NCBI GenBank assembly: GCA_002309805.1
Contig: DBYJ01000028.1
Span: forward strand, 21,451 to 85,450
Reading direction: 5' to 3'
Length of the DNA stretch: 64,000 bases
Source of the DNA: Bacteroidales bacterium UBA1189
GTDB taxonomy: Bacteria; Bacteroidota; Bacteroidia; Bacteroidales; Bacteroidaceae
Under the pieces are notes generated by a model. It had not been told where the DNA came from. It made no database searches and was given only the letters and a program-made list of their open reading frames with translations. Below, one piece after another: positions 48,462-56,604 of the stretch; the first letter of the stretch is position 1, and every line of letters starts with the position of its first letter. A program made the position numbers and the translations under genes.

Positions 48462-49814
48462 TTACTTATATTCTGGAAACTTCCAGGGCTTGCGGTAGGT
48501 GGGTGCGATGAGTTGGTCGGCTTGCTGGTTGTGGAAGGTGTGCTGGGCGTCGTCGTAGGTAAGCACTTGCTTCGTGCGGGCAGCAATGTTGCCGATATGG
48601 GCGTATTTGGCGCAAAGACTGCCGTTTGTGATGGGGCAGGCCATGTCGAAGCGACGTTCCTTGACGCAATTGAGGAAATCGGTAGTATGGTCTAGGTGCT
48701 CGTTGTTAGAGGGCTTCCAGGTTTGAGCCTCCAGACGGTTGTCCTGCGGCAGCACTTCCATTCCTTCGCGATTGACGACGAGGGTGCCGTTGGTACCCTT
48801 GAATTCCAGTCCGTAGTTCTTTCCGTAAGGGCCGGACTCAATAGTCACGTTGCTCCATTGGATATTGAAGCGTTCAAACTCATAGATGACTTGTAAGGTG
48901 TCAAAGGTTTCGGCAAAGTTGTTGGGATAGACGTGGTTGGCGCCTGAGGCCAGCACGCGGAGGGGCATCTCCTTCACATCCATTCCCCAAAGGGCCATGT
49001 CCAGCAGGTGTACGCCCCAATCGGTAAGAAGGCCGCCTCCGTAGTCCCAGAACATACGCCATGAGCCGTGAAAACGACTGGCATTGAACTTGCGGTCGGG
49101 GGCTGGTCTTAACCATGTCTGGAAGTCCACGCCCTTCGGAACGGGACCATCCTTAGCAGGATGGAGAATTGCCGCATAGGCAAAATTGGCCCAGACGTTT
49201 ACGCGTGCGATGTTACCCAGTTTGCCGCTGTCGATATATTGCTTCATCTGCTGCCACATCTTTGAGCTGCGTTGCTGCTGTCCCACCTGCACCACACGGT
49301 CGTAGTGCTGGGCGGCTGCTACCATAGCGTCGCATTCCGCGATGCTGTTTGCTGCCGGCTTTTCCACATAGACATCCTTGCCGGCGGAACAGGCGTCCGT
49401 CATGATGAGGCAATGCCAATGGTCAGGAGTACCGATGATGACGACGTCCAAGTCCTTGCGTTCCAGCAGGCGGCGATAGTCGCCATAGAGGTCTGGACGA
49501 TGCCCCCATTTCTTCTCGGCTTCGTCGGCACGATTCGTTAGAATGCTCTGGTCGATGTCGCACAGGCCGATGCAGTTTATTCCTGGATGGCGCATGATGT
49601 CTTCCAAGTCATACCATCCCATGCTTCTGCAGCCGACAAGGGCTACATTCAGTTGGTCTGAAGGGGGAACGACAGAGGTGTGATGTGATGCGGAGGAGAT
49701 GCGGCTTGCTGAGCCTTGATGCTTGCCAAGAACTGTGGTTGGAGCTAAGGTCAGCCCGATGGCGGCAGCTGTGCTGCGCTGGAGGAACTCTCTTCTTGAA
49801 ATGGATTTTGGCAT
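48462..49814 (-). CDS. Tat-exported Gfo/Idh/MocA-family oxidoreductase
   Basis: 450 residues. The N terminus has a twin-arginine signal (SRREFLQRSTAAAIGLTLAP), so the protein is exported folded with its cofactor. The Rossmann start is LNVALVGCRSMGWYDLEDIMRH and the family motif DVYVEKPAANSIAECDAMV holds the conserved EKP. The C-terminal domain shows WRMFWDYGGGLLTDWGVHLLDMALWGM, with a conserved GG..xDxGxHxxD pattern. Members oxidise sugars with NAD(P), and some exported ones are glycosidases of NAD-dependent mechanism (GH109-like), so glycosidase activity is possible. It is monocistronic with its own promoter and opens the glycan region. Confidence 0.88.
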   Translation of the reverse strand: MPKSISRREFLQRSTAAAIGLTLAPTTVLGKHQGSASRISSASHHTSVVPPSDQLNVALVGCRSMGWYDLEDIMRHPGINCIGLCDIDQSILTNRADEAEKKWGHRPDLYGDYRRLLERKDLDVVIIGTPDHWHCLIMTDACSAGKDVYVEKPAANSIAECDAMVAAAQHYDRVVQVGQQQRSSKMWQQMKQYIDSGKLGNIARVNVWANFAYAAILHPAKDGPVPKGVDFQTWLRPAPDRKFNASRFHGSWRMFWDYGGGLLTDWGVHLLDMALWGMDVKEMPLRVLASGANHVYPNNFAETFDTLQVIYEFERFNIQWSNVTIESGPYGKNYGLEFKGTNGTLVVNREGMEVLPQDNRLEAQTWKPSNNEHLDHTTDFLNCVKERRFDMACPITNGSLCAKYAHIGNIAARTKQVLTYDDAQHTFHNQQADQLIAPTYRKPWKFPEYK

Positions 49815-49840
49815 AATGATTGGTTTAGATTGAGGATGTG

Positions 49841-49872
49841 CAAAGATAATGCGTGACGTTCACAATAGCAAG
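49841..49872 (-). promoter_or_regulatory. Promoter of the Gfo/Idh gene
   Basis: On the minus strand CTTG (49869-49872; TTTG with one change), 20 bp, TATCTTTG (49841-49848). It starts just past the terminator of the upstream gene. Confidence 0.65.
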
Positions 49873-49883
49873 AGTTTCTTTAA

Positions 49884-49923
49884 AAAATAAAAAAAGAAAG
49901 TGGATGCACGCATGCATCCACTT
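49884..49923 (-). terminator. Terminator of the four-module binding protein gene
   Basis: A perfect 11-bp stem AAGTGGATGCA (49898-49908) / TGCATCCACTT (49913-49923) with a CGCA loop; on the minus strand it is followed by TCTTTTTTTATTTTTT. Confidence 0.85.
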
Positions 49924-49946
49924 GAAAGAGTGATGTTGAATGTTGA

Positions 49947-52900
49947 TTACTTAACCAAGACTTTACGGACTTCGATGAGGCCGTCGGCGCGGAGAGTGCG
50001 GACGATGTTGACGCCCTTCTGCGGCTCAGCGAGGAGTCGGCCGTCGGTGGTGAAGTACTCGGTACGGACGGGAGCGGCATTGAGGGCATTGACACGGGTG
50101 TCGATACGGTAGTCGCTGTTGTCGCCCAGGGTCTTGAGGGTGAGACGGAATTCGTCAGCGGAGAACCAGGTGCCTGTGTAAGCCTTGCCAGAGAGCAGGC
50201 TGTCGCAGGTGATACCGATGGTCATCACGTGGTCGTTGACAACGATATCGTCAATCTCGCGGATAGCCCAGCCGTAGCCGATGCCGTCGTGAGCGTTGAA
50301 GATGTCGGTCTGAGTGCCATCGGCTACCCAGAGGAGGCTGTCGGCTTCCCAGAGCTCGCCACGCTGGTCTGCGTCGTTGGGGAACATGACCCACTTGGTG
50401 CTCTCGCCGCTGACGGCGATGGCCATCGTGGAGTCGTTCTTCTCCTTACCATACTTGGCAACGGAGGCGAAGAGGAAGGCGTTCTCGCCGCTCGAACGGC
50501 CGTGGCACTCGAGCTTATAAGTACCGTTGGGGATGTCAGTAAGAATCTGGTAAGCGGTAAAGTTGAGCTTGCCTGCGGTACCGTTCCAGCTGTCGAGGTA
50601 GCGGTTGCCCGTGTCGCCCGTCCAGTACTGGCCCGTGGTGGTGGGCTGGTTGCCCGTGCCGAGGACGATGCTCCAGCCGGTGGGCGTGCTGTCGTCGATG
50701 TTCGGGTTGGCGATGAGGAGGTCGGTAACGTCGGTGTTATCAGCAGCCTTGGTGAGGGCGCTCTTCTTCATGGCGCTGACGGCAGCCTCGAGGCGGGCCT
50801 TCAGGATGTTGACGCTCTCCACGTTGCGGAAGTGGTCTGCCAGCTCAGCCTGGTTGGCTTCAAGAATCTCGTTGACGACGGTGACGTACTTCGTCTCGTA
50901 GCCGTTCTTGTTGGCGTTGCGGACAAGCGTGGCAACTTCTTCGACATAGGTTGCGTAGGCGCTGTAGGCATCAAGCTTCTTGGTTATTGCGTCGAGGTCG
51001 GTGGATTTGCAGACGGGGTTCTTCAGCTCATAGCCGGCAAATTCAACACCCTTGTTGGCAGCGTCCTTGGCAGCGGTGCTAACGAAGCTTTCAGCCAATG
51101 CAGCAGCTTCAGCAAGCTTGCCTGTACGGAAGGCCTTGGCGGCAGCGGCATAGCCGGCATACTCCTCGTTGACGGGGAGTTGGGCATCGTAGGCTTCCAT
51201 GAACTTGTTGTCAGCAGCAAGTGCCTTGGAGGCATCGAACAGGGCTGTGAACTCTGAGTAATCGCCGGGCAGCAGGGCATCGGCGATTGCCTCACCCTCG
51301 TGGAGGGCAATGTGCCAGAACTCAATCATATCCTCCTGCGTGGCGGGGCCGAAATACTTCAGACCGAAGTCGCGGAAAGCGAACCAGCTGGTGTCGGCGT
51401 GGCCTTTGCCGCGGACGCCGAGCTTCAGCGTGTTGTCGGTTACTATTACGCGTACCTTATTATCTGCATAGAAGCCGGCCTGGAAGGCTTCGTCGGCGTT
51501 CTGACGGACGTTGATGTAGCCGTTCGTACCGTCGGACGAGCAGCCGCACTCAGCGGAGGTGTAGGTGTAGAGCGACATGATGCTGGTGGCGCTGCCGTTG
51601 GCGTAGAGCTTAGCAAGCAGGTTCTCAGCGCCGTTGCGATAAGCCTCGCCACCGTCGTTGGCACCCGTGCGGAAGAAGCCATAGACGCTGAACTCATAGA
51701 GTCCGTTGGGTACGCCCGTGAGCTCCTGATACATATCCCAATCCATGTTGTAGAACTCAGCCACTTCGTATTCGAAGCCGGGTGTTGAACCGCTCCAGCC
51801 TACGCTACCCGTCCTGATTTCGGGATTGGTGATGAGGAAGGCGTAGTCGGCAGGTTCCTCGTGCGTAGCCTCCTGGCTCAGCAGATACTCCTTGCGAGCC
51901 TGTTCGATAACGGCAATCATGTCGAGGATGTCCTGATAGGTAGCCTCTTCGTTGCCTCCGTCAATGAGGTTCTGAGCTTGGTTGTAGGCTTCTTCAGCAT
52001 CCTTGGCACCCGGATACTCGGTGGTGTTGAGCAGATCAACCAGCGCGTTGGTGGCATCGCGGAGCTCTTGCATCTTAACGAGAGAGTTCTTGGCCTGACG
52101 GAATGCAGCGTCCAGTTTGTCGTACTCGGCATTCATCTCTTCGTCAGAAGCTCCGAGGACGCTCATAGCGTCGAGGCTGGCCTCTTCAAGAGAGTAGGCG
52201 ATAGCAGGAAGCAGGTCGTCGAAGTGGTCAGCAAGATACTGGTCAACCTCCTCGCAGAGTGCCTGCAGATAGATGCCGACGTTGAAACCGGCATACTCCA
52301 GCTTAACGTTGTCGATGGCTACGTAAGAGAACTTGCCGTCCTTCTTACCCATCATACCGACGACGATAGAGTCTTCCGTCACAACGCCCTTGATGGAGAA
52401 GGTTTCGGGATGCGAGTTCTCGTAGGAGGCGTCGCTGCCCGTCATCTCGGCTGTCTTCATGTCCTGCTCGGCACCATTGGCGAAAATGTAGCAACCCGTT
52501 TCCTCGCCCTCTTCGGCCGTATGGCTCATGGCGCATTGGACGGAGAAGATGTAATAGCCCTTGGGCAAGCCCTTCACAGACTGGCGGATGTAGGTATCAA
52601 CGCCAGGCAGGCCATTGATTTCAAGCACACGGTCGGTAATTTCCTGGAAGTAGCACTGCACGCGGATGTTTGTACCGCCGTTAACAGCGTCGTTGTTACG
52701 TTCCCAATCAACCATACCGTTGTCGAAGCGCGGGTTCTTGAGGTAACGGTCGGTGACATCAACCATGTGGTCATCATCAGCGTTAGCCATACGGTAGTCG
52801 AGGATGGCTTCGTTCAGCGTGGCAATCATCTCGTTGAATTCCGTTGCTGTAGCATCAGACTTGTCAGCAAGAGCAGAAGCTTCGTCGATGACGTTCTGGA

Positions 52901-53573
52901 ACGCTGCCTTAGCCTCTTCGTCAGGATCGTCAAAGGCGTCCAACCACGTGCCTGCATTTTCAATGAGAGCGAGCAACTCGGTGGGGTCGGCATCCTGTGA
53001 CACCTCGGCAAGGATGAAGGCATCGAAGCCGTGAGCACCTCCCAGCCAGCGGGCGCAGAACTGCAGGTAGGCATACTGAGCCTCGGTGACAATGATGTTC
53101 TGTGTCCAGGCGAGGTCAGCATCCTCATGGGCAAACATCAGCGTGAGAGTCTCGTCACCACGCGGCGTGTCAGTCTGGGAGGTGACGATGTAGCCTTCCT
53201 TCTCCACAGCGCTGGTGTTGCTGATGTTTTTTGTGTAGTAGCTGAAAACGTAGGTCTTGCCCTTCTCGATGGGCCAAGCCATACCGATGGAGTTGTTGCT
53301 GCCCTTGCCGGCGTTGTCGGTAGGGACAATGAAGGCACCGCCATCGATACCGCCGGAGGTGTTGAGGGTGGTGCTGGAGAGCGCACCGCCACCGCCGCCT
53401 AACCAGCCGTCGAGGCCGTTGTCAAAACTGGGGTTCTCAATCAGGTTCTCGCCGACAACAGTGTAGCCGTTGCCATTGTACTGGAAATGATCACCCGTTT
53501 TCAGTTGTTCTGTCTGGGCTGAAACCGTCATTGCGGCTACAGCTGCCAGTGCAAAAGTAAAAAACTTCTTCAT
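49947..53573 (-). CDS. Large secreted protein with four binding-type beta modules and helical spacers
   Basis: 1208 residues, signal peptide to VSAQ (about 20). Four similar modules open with ENP.FD/NP.I...GW: about 43-200 (LIENPSFDNGLDGWLGG), about 280-430 (YLKNPRFDNGMVDWERN), about 585-760 (LITNPEIRTGSVGWSGS) and about 965-1130 (LIANPNIDDSTPTGWSIV). They resemble carbohydrate-binding beta-sandwiches. Between them lie alanine-rich three-helix spacers (AFQNVIDEASALADKSDATATEFNEMIATLNEAI). No catalytic domain is seen. The C-terminus carries a sorting-like tail (YFTTDGRLLAE...IEVRKVLVK). 71 nt downstream of the GH128-like gene and probably co-transcribed, so it may supply substrate or cell-surface attachment for that enzyme. 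Confidence 0.75.
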   Translation of the reverse strand: MKKFFTFALAAVAAMTVSAQTEQLKTGDHFQYNGNGYTVVGENLIENPSFDNGLDGWLGGGGGALSSTTLNTSGGIDGGAFIVPTDNAGKGSNNSIGMAWPIEKGKTYVFSYYTKNISNTSAVEKEGYIVTSQTDTPRGDETLTLMFAHEDADLAWTQNIIVTEAQYAYLQFCARWLGGAHGFDAFILAEVSQDADPTELLALIENAGTWLDAFDDPDEEAKAAFQNVIDEASALADKSDATATEFNEMIATLNEAILDYRMANADDDHMVDVTDRYLKNPRFDNGMVDWERNNDAVNGGTNIRVQCYFQEITDRVLEINGLPGVDTYIRQSVKGLPKGYYIFSVQCAMSHTAEEGEETGCYIFANGAEQDMKTAEMTGSDASYENSHPETFSIKGVVTEDSIVVGMMGKKDGKFSYVAIDNVKLEYAGFNVGIYLQALCEEVDQYLADHFDDLLPAIAYSLEEASLDAMSVLGASDEEMNAEYDKLDAAFRQAKNSLVKMQELRDATNALVDLLNTTEYPGAKDAEEAYNQAQNLIDGGNEEATYQDILDMIAVIEQARKEYLLSQEATHEEPADYAFLITNPEIRTGSVGWSGSTPGFEYEVAEFYNMDWDMYQELTGVPNGLYEFSVYGFFRTGANDGGEAYRNGAENLLAKLYANGSATSIMSLYTYTSAECGCSSDGTNGYINVRQNADEAFQAGFYADNKVRVIVTDNTLKLGVRGKGHADTSWFAFRDFGLKYFGPATQEDMIEFWHIALHEGEAIADALLPGDYSEFTALFDASKALAADNKFMEAYDAQLPVNEEYAGYAAAAKAFRTGKLAEAAALAESFVSTAAKDAANKGVEFAGYELKNPVCKSTDLDAITKKLDAYSAYATYVEEVATLVRNANKNGYETKYVTVVNEILEANQAELADHFRNVESVNILKARLEAAVSAMKKSALTKAADNTDVTDLLIANPNIDDSTPTGWSIVLGTGNQPTTTGQYWTGDTGNRYLDSWNGTAGKLNFTAYQILTDIPNGTYKLECHGRSSGENAFLFASVAKYGKEKNDSTMAIAVSGESTKWVMFPNDADQRGELWEADSLLWVADGTQTDIFNAHDGIGYGWAIREIDDIVVNDHVMTIGITCDSLLSGKAYTGTWFSADEFRLTLKTLGDNSDYRIDTRVNALNAAPVRTEYFTTDGRLLAEPQKGVNIVRTLRADGLIEVRKVLVK

Positions 53574-53644
53574 GGGTTTTGTTTGTTGGTGAATAATAAG
53601 TTAATAAATGAATAATAGGGGTTTATCTGCTTTTGAAAACGCTT

Positions 53645-56407
53645 TTAGAAAAATACTTTTTGGGTACGGATGCTGCCGTCGGGATAGGTGATGCGGCGAA
53701 TGTAGAGGCCACCGCTGGAGGGTGCTGCAACACGACGTCCATCAAGGGTGAAAAGACTCTCTCCCCGCTTCCCGAAGGGGAGAGCCTCCCCTCCCTCATG
53801 GGAGGGGTCGGGGGTGGGTCTGTTGATCCCCGTTGCTGTGCCGTCGCTGATAACCATCCAGCCGAAATCCTCGACAGCGCTGCCGCTGACCTTGGGCTCG
53901 CTGCTGTCGATGGTACGGCGGATGCGTATACTCGTTTCAGATAAGGAGGAGTAGCGGGTGATAGCGGCACGGGACTCGTTGGCGGTCTGCGGCTCGCCCC
54001 ATAGTAAGGGGTTGACGAGCGAGTCACCGAATTCAACGGAGCGTGCGGTGATGCCGCCCACGGATTCAGGAGCGAGGCCGACAGTTATAAGCTTGCCGTC
54101 CATTAGCTGTCCCTGTCCCTGCTCGATGGCAAGGTAGAGGACGTTTTCGCTGATGAAGGTCTTTTCTGTACGTCCGTATTCACGGCAAAGGCGGATTTTG
54201 AAGCCGTCGTGGGTGACGTCGAACACCTTCCACATGAGCGGGTAGGTGTCACGCGAGGTGAGGACATTGACAAAGACAACGGGTGTGACGCCTTCGCCAA
54301 AGGGCTGGTTGAAATGGATGTATGCTGTGTCGTTGTTGATTTTTCCGTAAGCGTTAGTAGTGTAGGCGCTGTCCATCTGCTCGGCAGCAATCTGATTCGC
54401 CTCGTAGTGAAGTCCGCCCAGCGTGCCGTTCCCGCGTTCAAGAGCAAGGAAGGCTGTGCTCTCCTCGCGGCTCATGGTCTGGTTTTCTGCTAATGTCCAA
54501 GGGAAAAAGTGGTATTGGAAGCCATCTTTCTTAATGGCTTGGAGATGATGGCAGAGCGGGGTGGTTGCGTTGTTAGCTGAGGCCGGGCCGAGGATAACGG
54601 CGGGAAGTTCTTCGAAGGTGATGCCGTAGGAACTGAAACTGGACTCGGTGTTGGCAGCTGTGACGTTACCGAAGCGTACTTTTTCATCGCCTTCGCCACG
54701 GGTGATAGAAACGGTAACCTCGCCTGAGTAACGAGCTGCCTTTGCTCCGATGGGATAAGTGCCGACACGATAGAAGTAAGCGCCGGAAGCGGAGAGCGTG
54801 TCGGTATAAGTGTAGGTGACGCCATTTGCCATGCTCTTGTCCTTGAGCGGGAGCGTGGCGATACGTACGAAACGGCTGGAGCCCGGAAGTCGGCATTCAA
54901 CAACTACGGAGTCGGCCATGTCGCCGTTGTTGTCCTGCCATTTCAGGGTGTAGGTGTCCTTGGCTTTCGTGTAGGTGCCGGTAAGGTTCGTGGGGTTGCT
55001 ATAGACTACCGTGGGCACTTTCTCGTAGGCTTTGTTATAGCCCAAGCCGGATTGCATGGAGGCGTAGTACTTGCCGAGGATGGAGAGGGTGCCGTCCTTG
55101 TAGATTTTCGAGCAGTCGGCTTCGCTGTTCCAGTAGGCGTAGCGCTCAACGCAGGCAAGTGAGTTGAGATAATCAAGGATAGGTTTCGTGCCGCTGTAGC
55201 ATTTCTGCTGATTGGCGTTGGAGAAACTGCCTCGTCCGTCGGGAGCTTCGCCGAAAATGCCGTTGTTGTTCCAGCTGGCGCCCCACACCCATTCGCTGAT
55301 CCAGATGGGACGACGGCCATAGTTGTTGTAGTAGCTTTCGAGGTTCCAGAAACTGCCGGAGGGCCAGTAGCAATGGAGGTCGAGCAAGTCGCAGCGCCAG
55401 CCACGGGCATCAATCTCGCGGATAAATTGCTGGAGATGGTTCCAGCTGCCATCGTGCGAGGTTTCAGAGCAAAGGCGCAGGCCGGTGCGCATGAGGTTTT
55501 GCCAGTTGTTGAGTACGGTTTCGACGTCCTGCGGATGGTCGTCGGCTGAGTTGCCGGGTTCGTTATTGGTCTTCATGTGGCAGGAGTAGGTGACGCTGCC
55601 GCACGAGGCGGGCGAGGGCCAGTCCTCGTAGATGTGGTTGGGGACACATTCGGTGTCGGGCAGCCGGTTTTCGCCTGTGGACCAGGTGTAGCACCACGAG
55701 GCGTTCAGCGCTTCGTTGGCAGCGGCGCGGGTGTCGCTGGCGAGGCCCTTCTTCTGGGCGTTGTACCATTGGAAGACGCGGTAGGACGAGATGCGGCTGT
55801 CCATGTTTGCTGGCAATTCGGCAATCTCGAGGTCCTCCTGGTCGGCAATGAAGCAACGGCTGTAGCCCCAACCACTTGTGCCGAGAGCGAAGGTAACCAT
55901 GTAGCCACGCTTCAGGCGGAAGCTGCGGATGCGGTTGTTAAGTTTTGCCGAGGTGAGGGTGTTCATGAAACCTCCGGCGTTCTCCAATCCGAAGTCATCG
56001 ACGGATTCGCCTTCGAAGTTGGGCTCGGAATAGACGGTGAGGGGCTTGAAATCCTTGGGATAGGGAAAAACGATAGCCCCCTGGGCATACATCCTCACTT
56101 GGCAGTTGACGTTGTTCTTTGCCGCTTCGCCGTTGATATAGACGTGGCCAAGGTGATTTTTTATGACAAGGCTGGGCTTGATGTTGCGGAAAATGAGGAC
56201 GGCGTGCTCCGTGCTGACGATGTTGACGCTTCCCTCTGCTCCAAAAGGCTCCTCGGCATCCGTGATGATGTAATCCACGTCTGTCATCAATGTGACTTCC
56301 TCGCTCACTTGGGTTACGGTGGTCTTGCTGTTCTGCGCAGACGTTCCGGCAGGCAGCAGGAAGAGGAGAAGTAGACCTATGATTGAATGGAGTAGATATT
56401 TACTCAT
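53645..56407 (-). CDS. Secreted GH128-like (Asl1-type) glycoside hydrolase
   Basis: 920 residues with the start at 56407 (MSKYLLHSIIGLLLLFLLPAGTSAQ); an ATG 24 nt upstream is less suited. After an N-terminal beta domain, residues about 235-470 follow the Asl1-like catalytic pattern: ALNASWCYTWSTGENRLPDTECVP, KTNNEPGNSADD (putative acid/base Glu in NEP), DARGWRCDLLDLHCYWPSG, RRPIWISEWVWG (putative nucleophile Glu in ISEW). Many GH128 enzymes cut beta-1,3-glucan, but the substrate here is unproven. A fibronectin III-like module and two beta domains of about 90 residues each follow. The tail LDGRRVA...QKVFF is sorting-like. An in-frame GC-rich element lies immediately before this tail. Confidence 0.78.
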   Translation of the reverse strand: MSKYLLHSIIGLLLLFLLPAGTSAQNSKTTVTQVSEEVTLMTDVDYIITDAEEPFGAEGSVNIVSTEHAVLIFRNIKPSLVIKNHLGHVYINGEAAKNNVNCQVRMYAQGAIVFPYPKDFKPLTVYSEPNFEGESVDDFGLENAGGFMNTLTSAKLNNRIRSFRLKRGYMVTFALGTSGWGYSRCFIADQEDLEIAELPANMDSRISSYRVFQWYNAQKKGLASDTRAAANEALNASWCYTWSTGENRLPDTECVPNHIYEDWPSPASCGSVTYSCHMKTNNEPGNSADDHPQDVETVLNNWQNLMRTGLRLCSETSHDGSWNHLQQFIREIDARGWRCDLLDLHCYWPSGSFWNLESYYNNYGRRPIWISEWVWGASWNNNGIFGEAPDGRGSFSNANQQKCYSGTKPILDYLNSLACVERYAYWNSEADCSKIYKDGTLSILGKYYASMQSGLGYNKAYEKVPTVVYSNPTNLTGTYTKAKDTYTLKWQDNNGDMADSVVVECRLPGSSRFVRIATLPLKDKSMANGVTYTYTDTLSASGAYFYRVGTYPIGAKAARYSGEVTVSITRGEGDEKVRFGNVTAANTESSFSSYGITFEELPAVILGPASANNATTPLCHHLQAIKKDGFQYHFFPWTLAENQTMSREESTAFLALERGNGTLGGLHYEANQIAAEQMDSAYTTNAYGKINNDTAYIHFNQPFGEGVTPVVFVNVLTSRDTYPLMWKVFDVTHDGFKIRLCREYGRTEKTFISENVLYLAIEQGQGQLMDGKLITVGLAPESVGGITARSVEFGDSLVNPLLWGEPQTANESRAAITRYSSLSETSIRIRRTIDSSEPKVSGSAVEDFGWMVISDGTATGINRPTPDPSHEGGEALPFGKRGESLFTLDGRRVAAPSSGGLYIRRITYPDGSIRTQKVFF
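53756..53822. repeat. In-frame GC-rich double-hairpin element inside the GH128-like gene
   Basis: Hairpin 1 (CTCCCCGCTTCCCGAAGGGGAG) is followed by hairpin 2 (CCCCTCCCTCATGGGAGGGG) and TCGGGGGTGGGTCTG. It encodes RPTPDPSHEGGEALPFGKRGES, placed between the last beta domain and the C-terminal tail. Hairpin 2 and its 3' flank nearly match 4221-4260; both hairpins recur at 63811-63917. Confidence 0.85.
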
Positions 56408-56454
56408 AGAGGGGCTTTTGCGCGTGTACAATTGTTTATATTAGAAAACGTAGG

Positions 56455-56486
56455 CAAAGATAGAGGGTTTTTCCATGACTGCCAAA
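56455..56486 (-). promoter_or_regulatory. Promoter of the GH128-like gene
   Basis: On the minus strand TTTG (56483-56486), 20 bp, TATCTTTG (56455-56462). It drives the GH128-like gene and probably the downstream binding protein. The divergent GH2 promoter starts only 48 bp away, so one regulator could serve both. Confidence 0.8.
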
Positions 56487-56533
56487 TTTTTTTCTGAAAA
56501 TACAATCAAAAAGCCCAAATTCCAAGCGGTATG

Positions 56534-56565
56534 TTTGGAAAAGCAGATTTCTCTTCGTACATTTG
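56534..56565 (+). promoter_or_regulatory. Promoter of the GH2 gene
   Basis: TTTG (56534-56537), 20 bp, TACATTTG (56558-56565), a full match to the Bacteroidetes consensus. The predicted transcript start near 56571 leaves a 34-nt leader before the ATG at 56605 and rules out an in-frame ATG at 56563. Confidence 0.82.
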
Positions 56566-56604
56566 CACGGCAAAATAGATTCACCTTTAAAAATCATTCC
56601 GTTT

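Noticed and set aside
48423..48465. Terminator between the HU-like and Gfo/Idh genes
   Set aside because: GTAAGG/CCTTAC pairs across a long, poorly paired loop and overlaps the Gfo/Idh stop; too weak to call.
50229..51257. 342-codon plus-strand reading frame (and similar frames at 51861, 55577 and 62374)
   Set aside because: Antisense shadows of the secreted proteins on the minus strand, with no signal peptide, domain or promoter.
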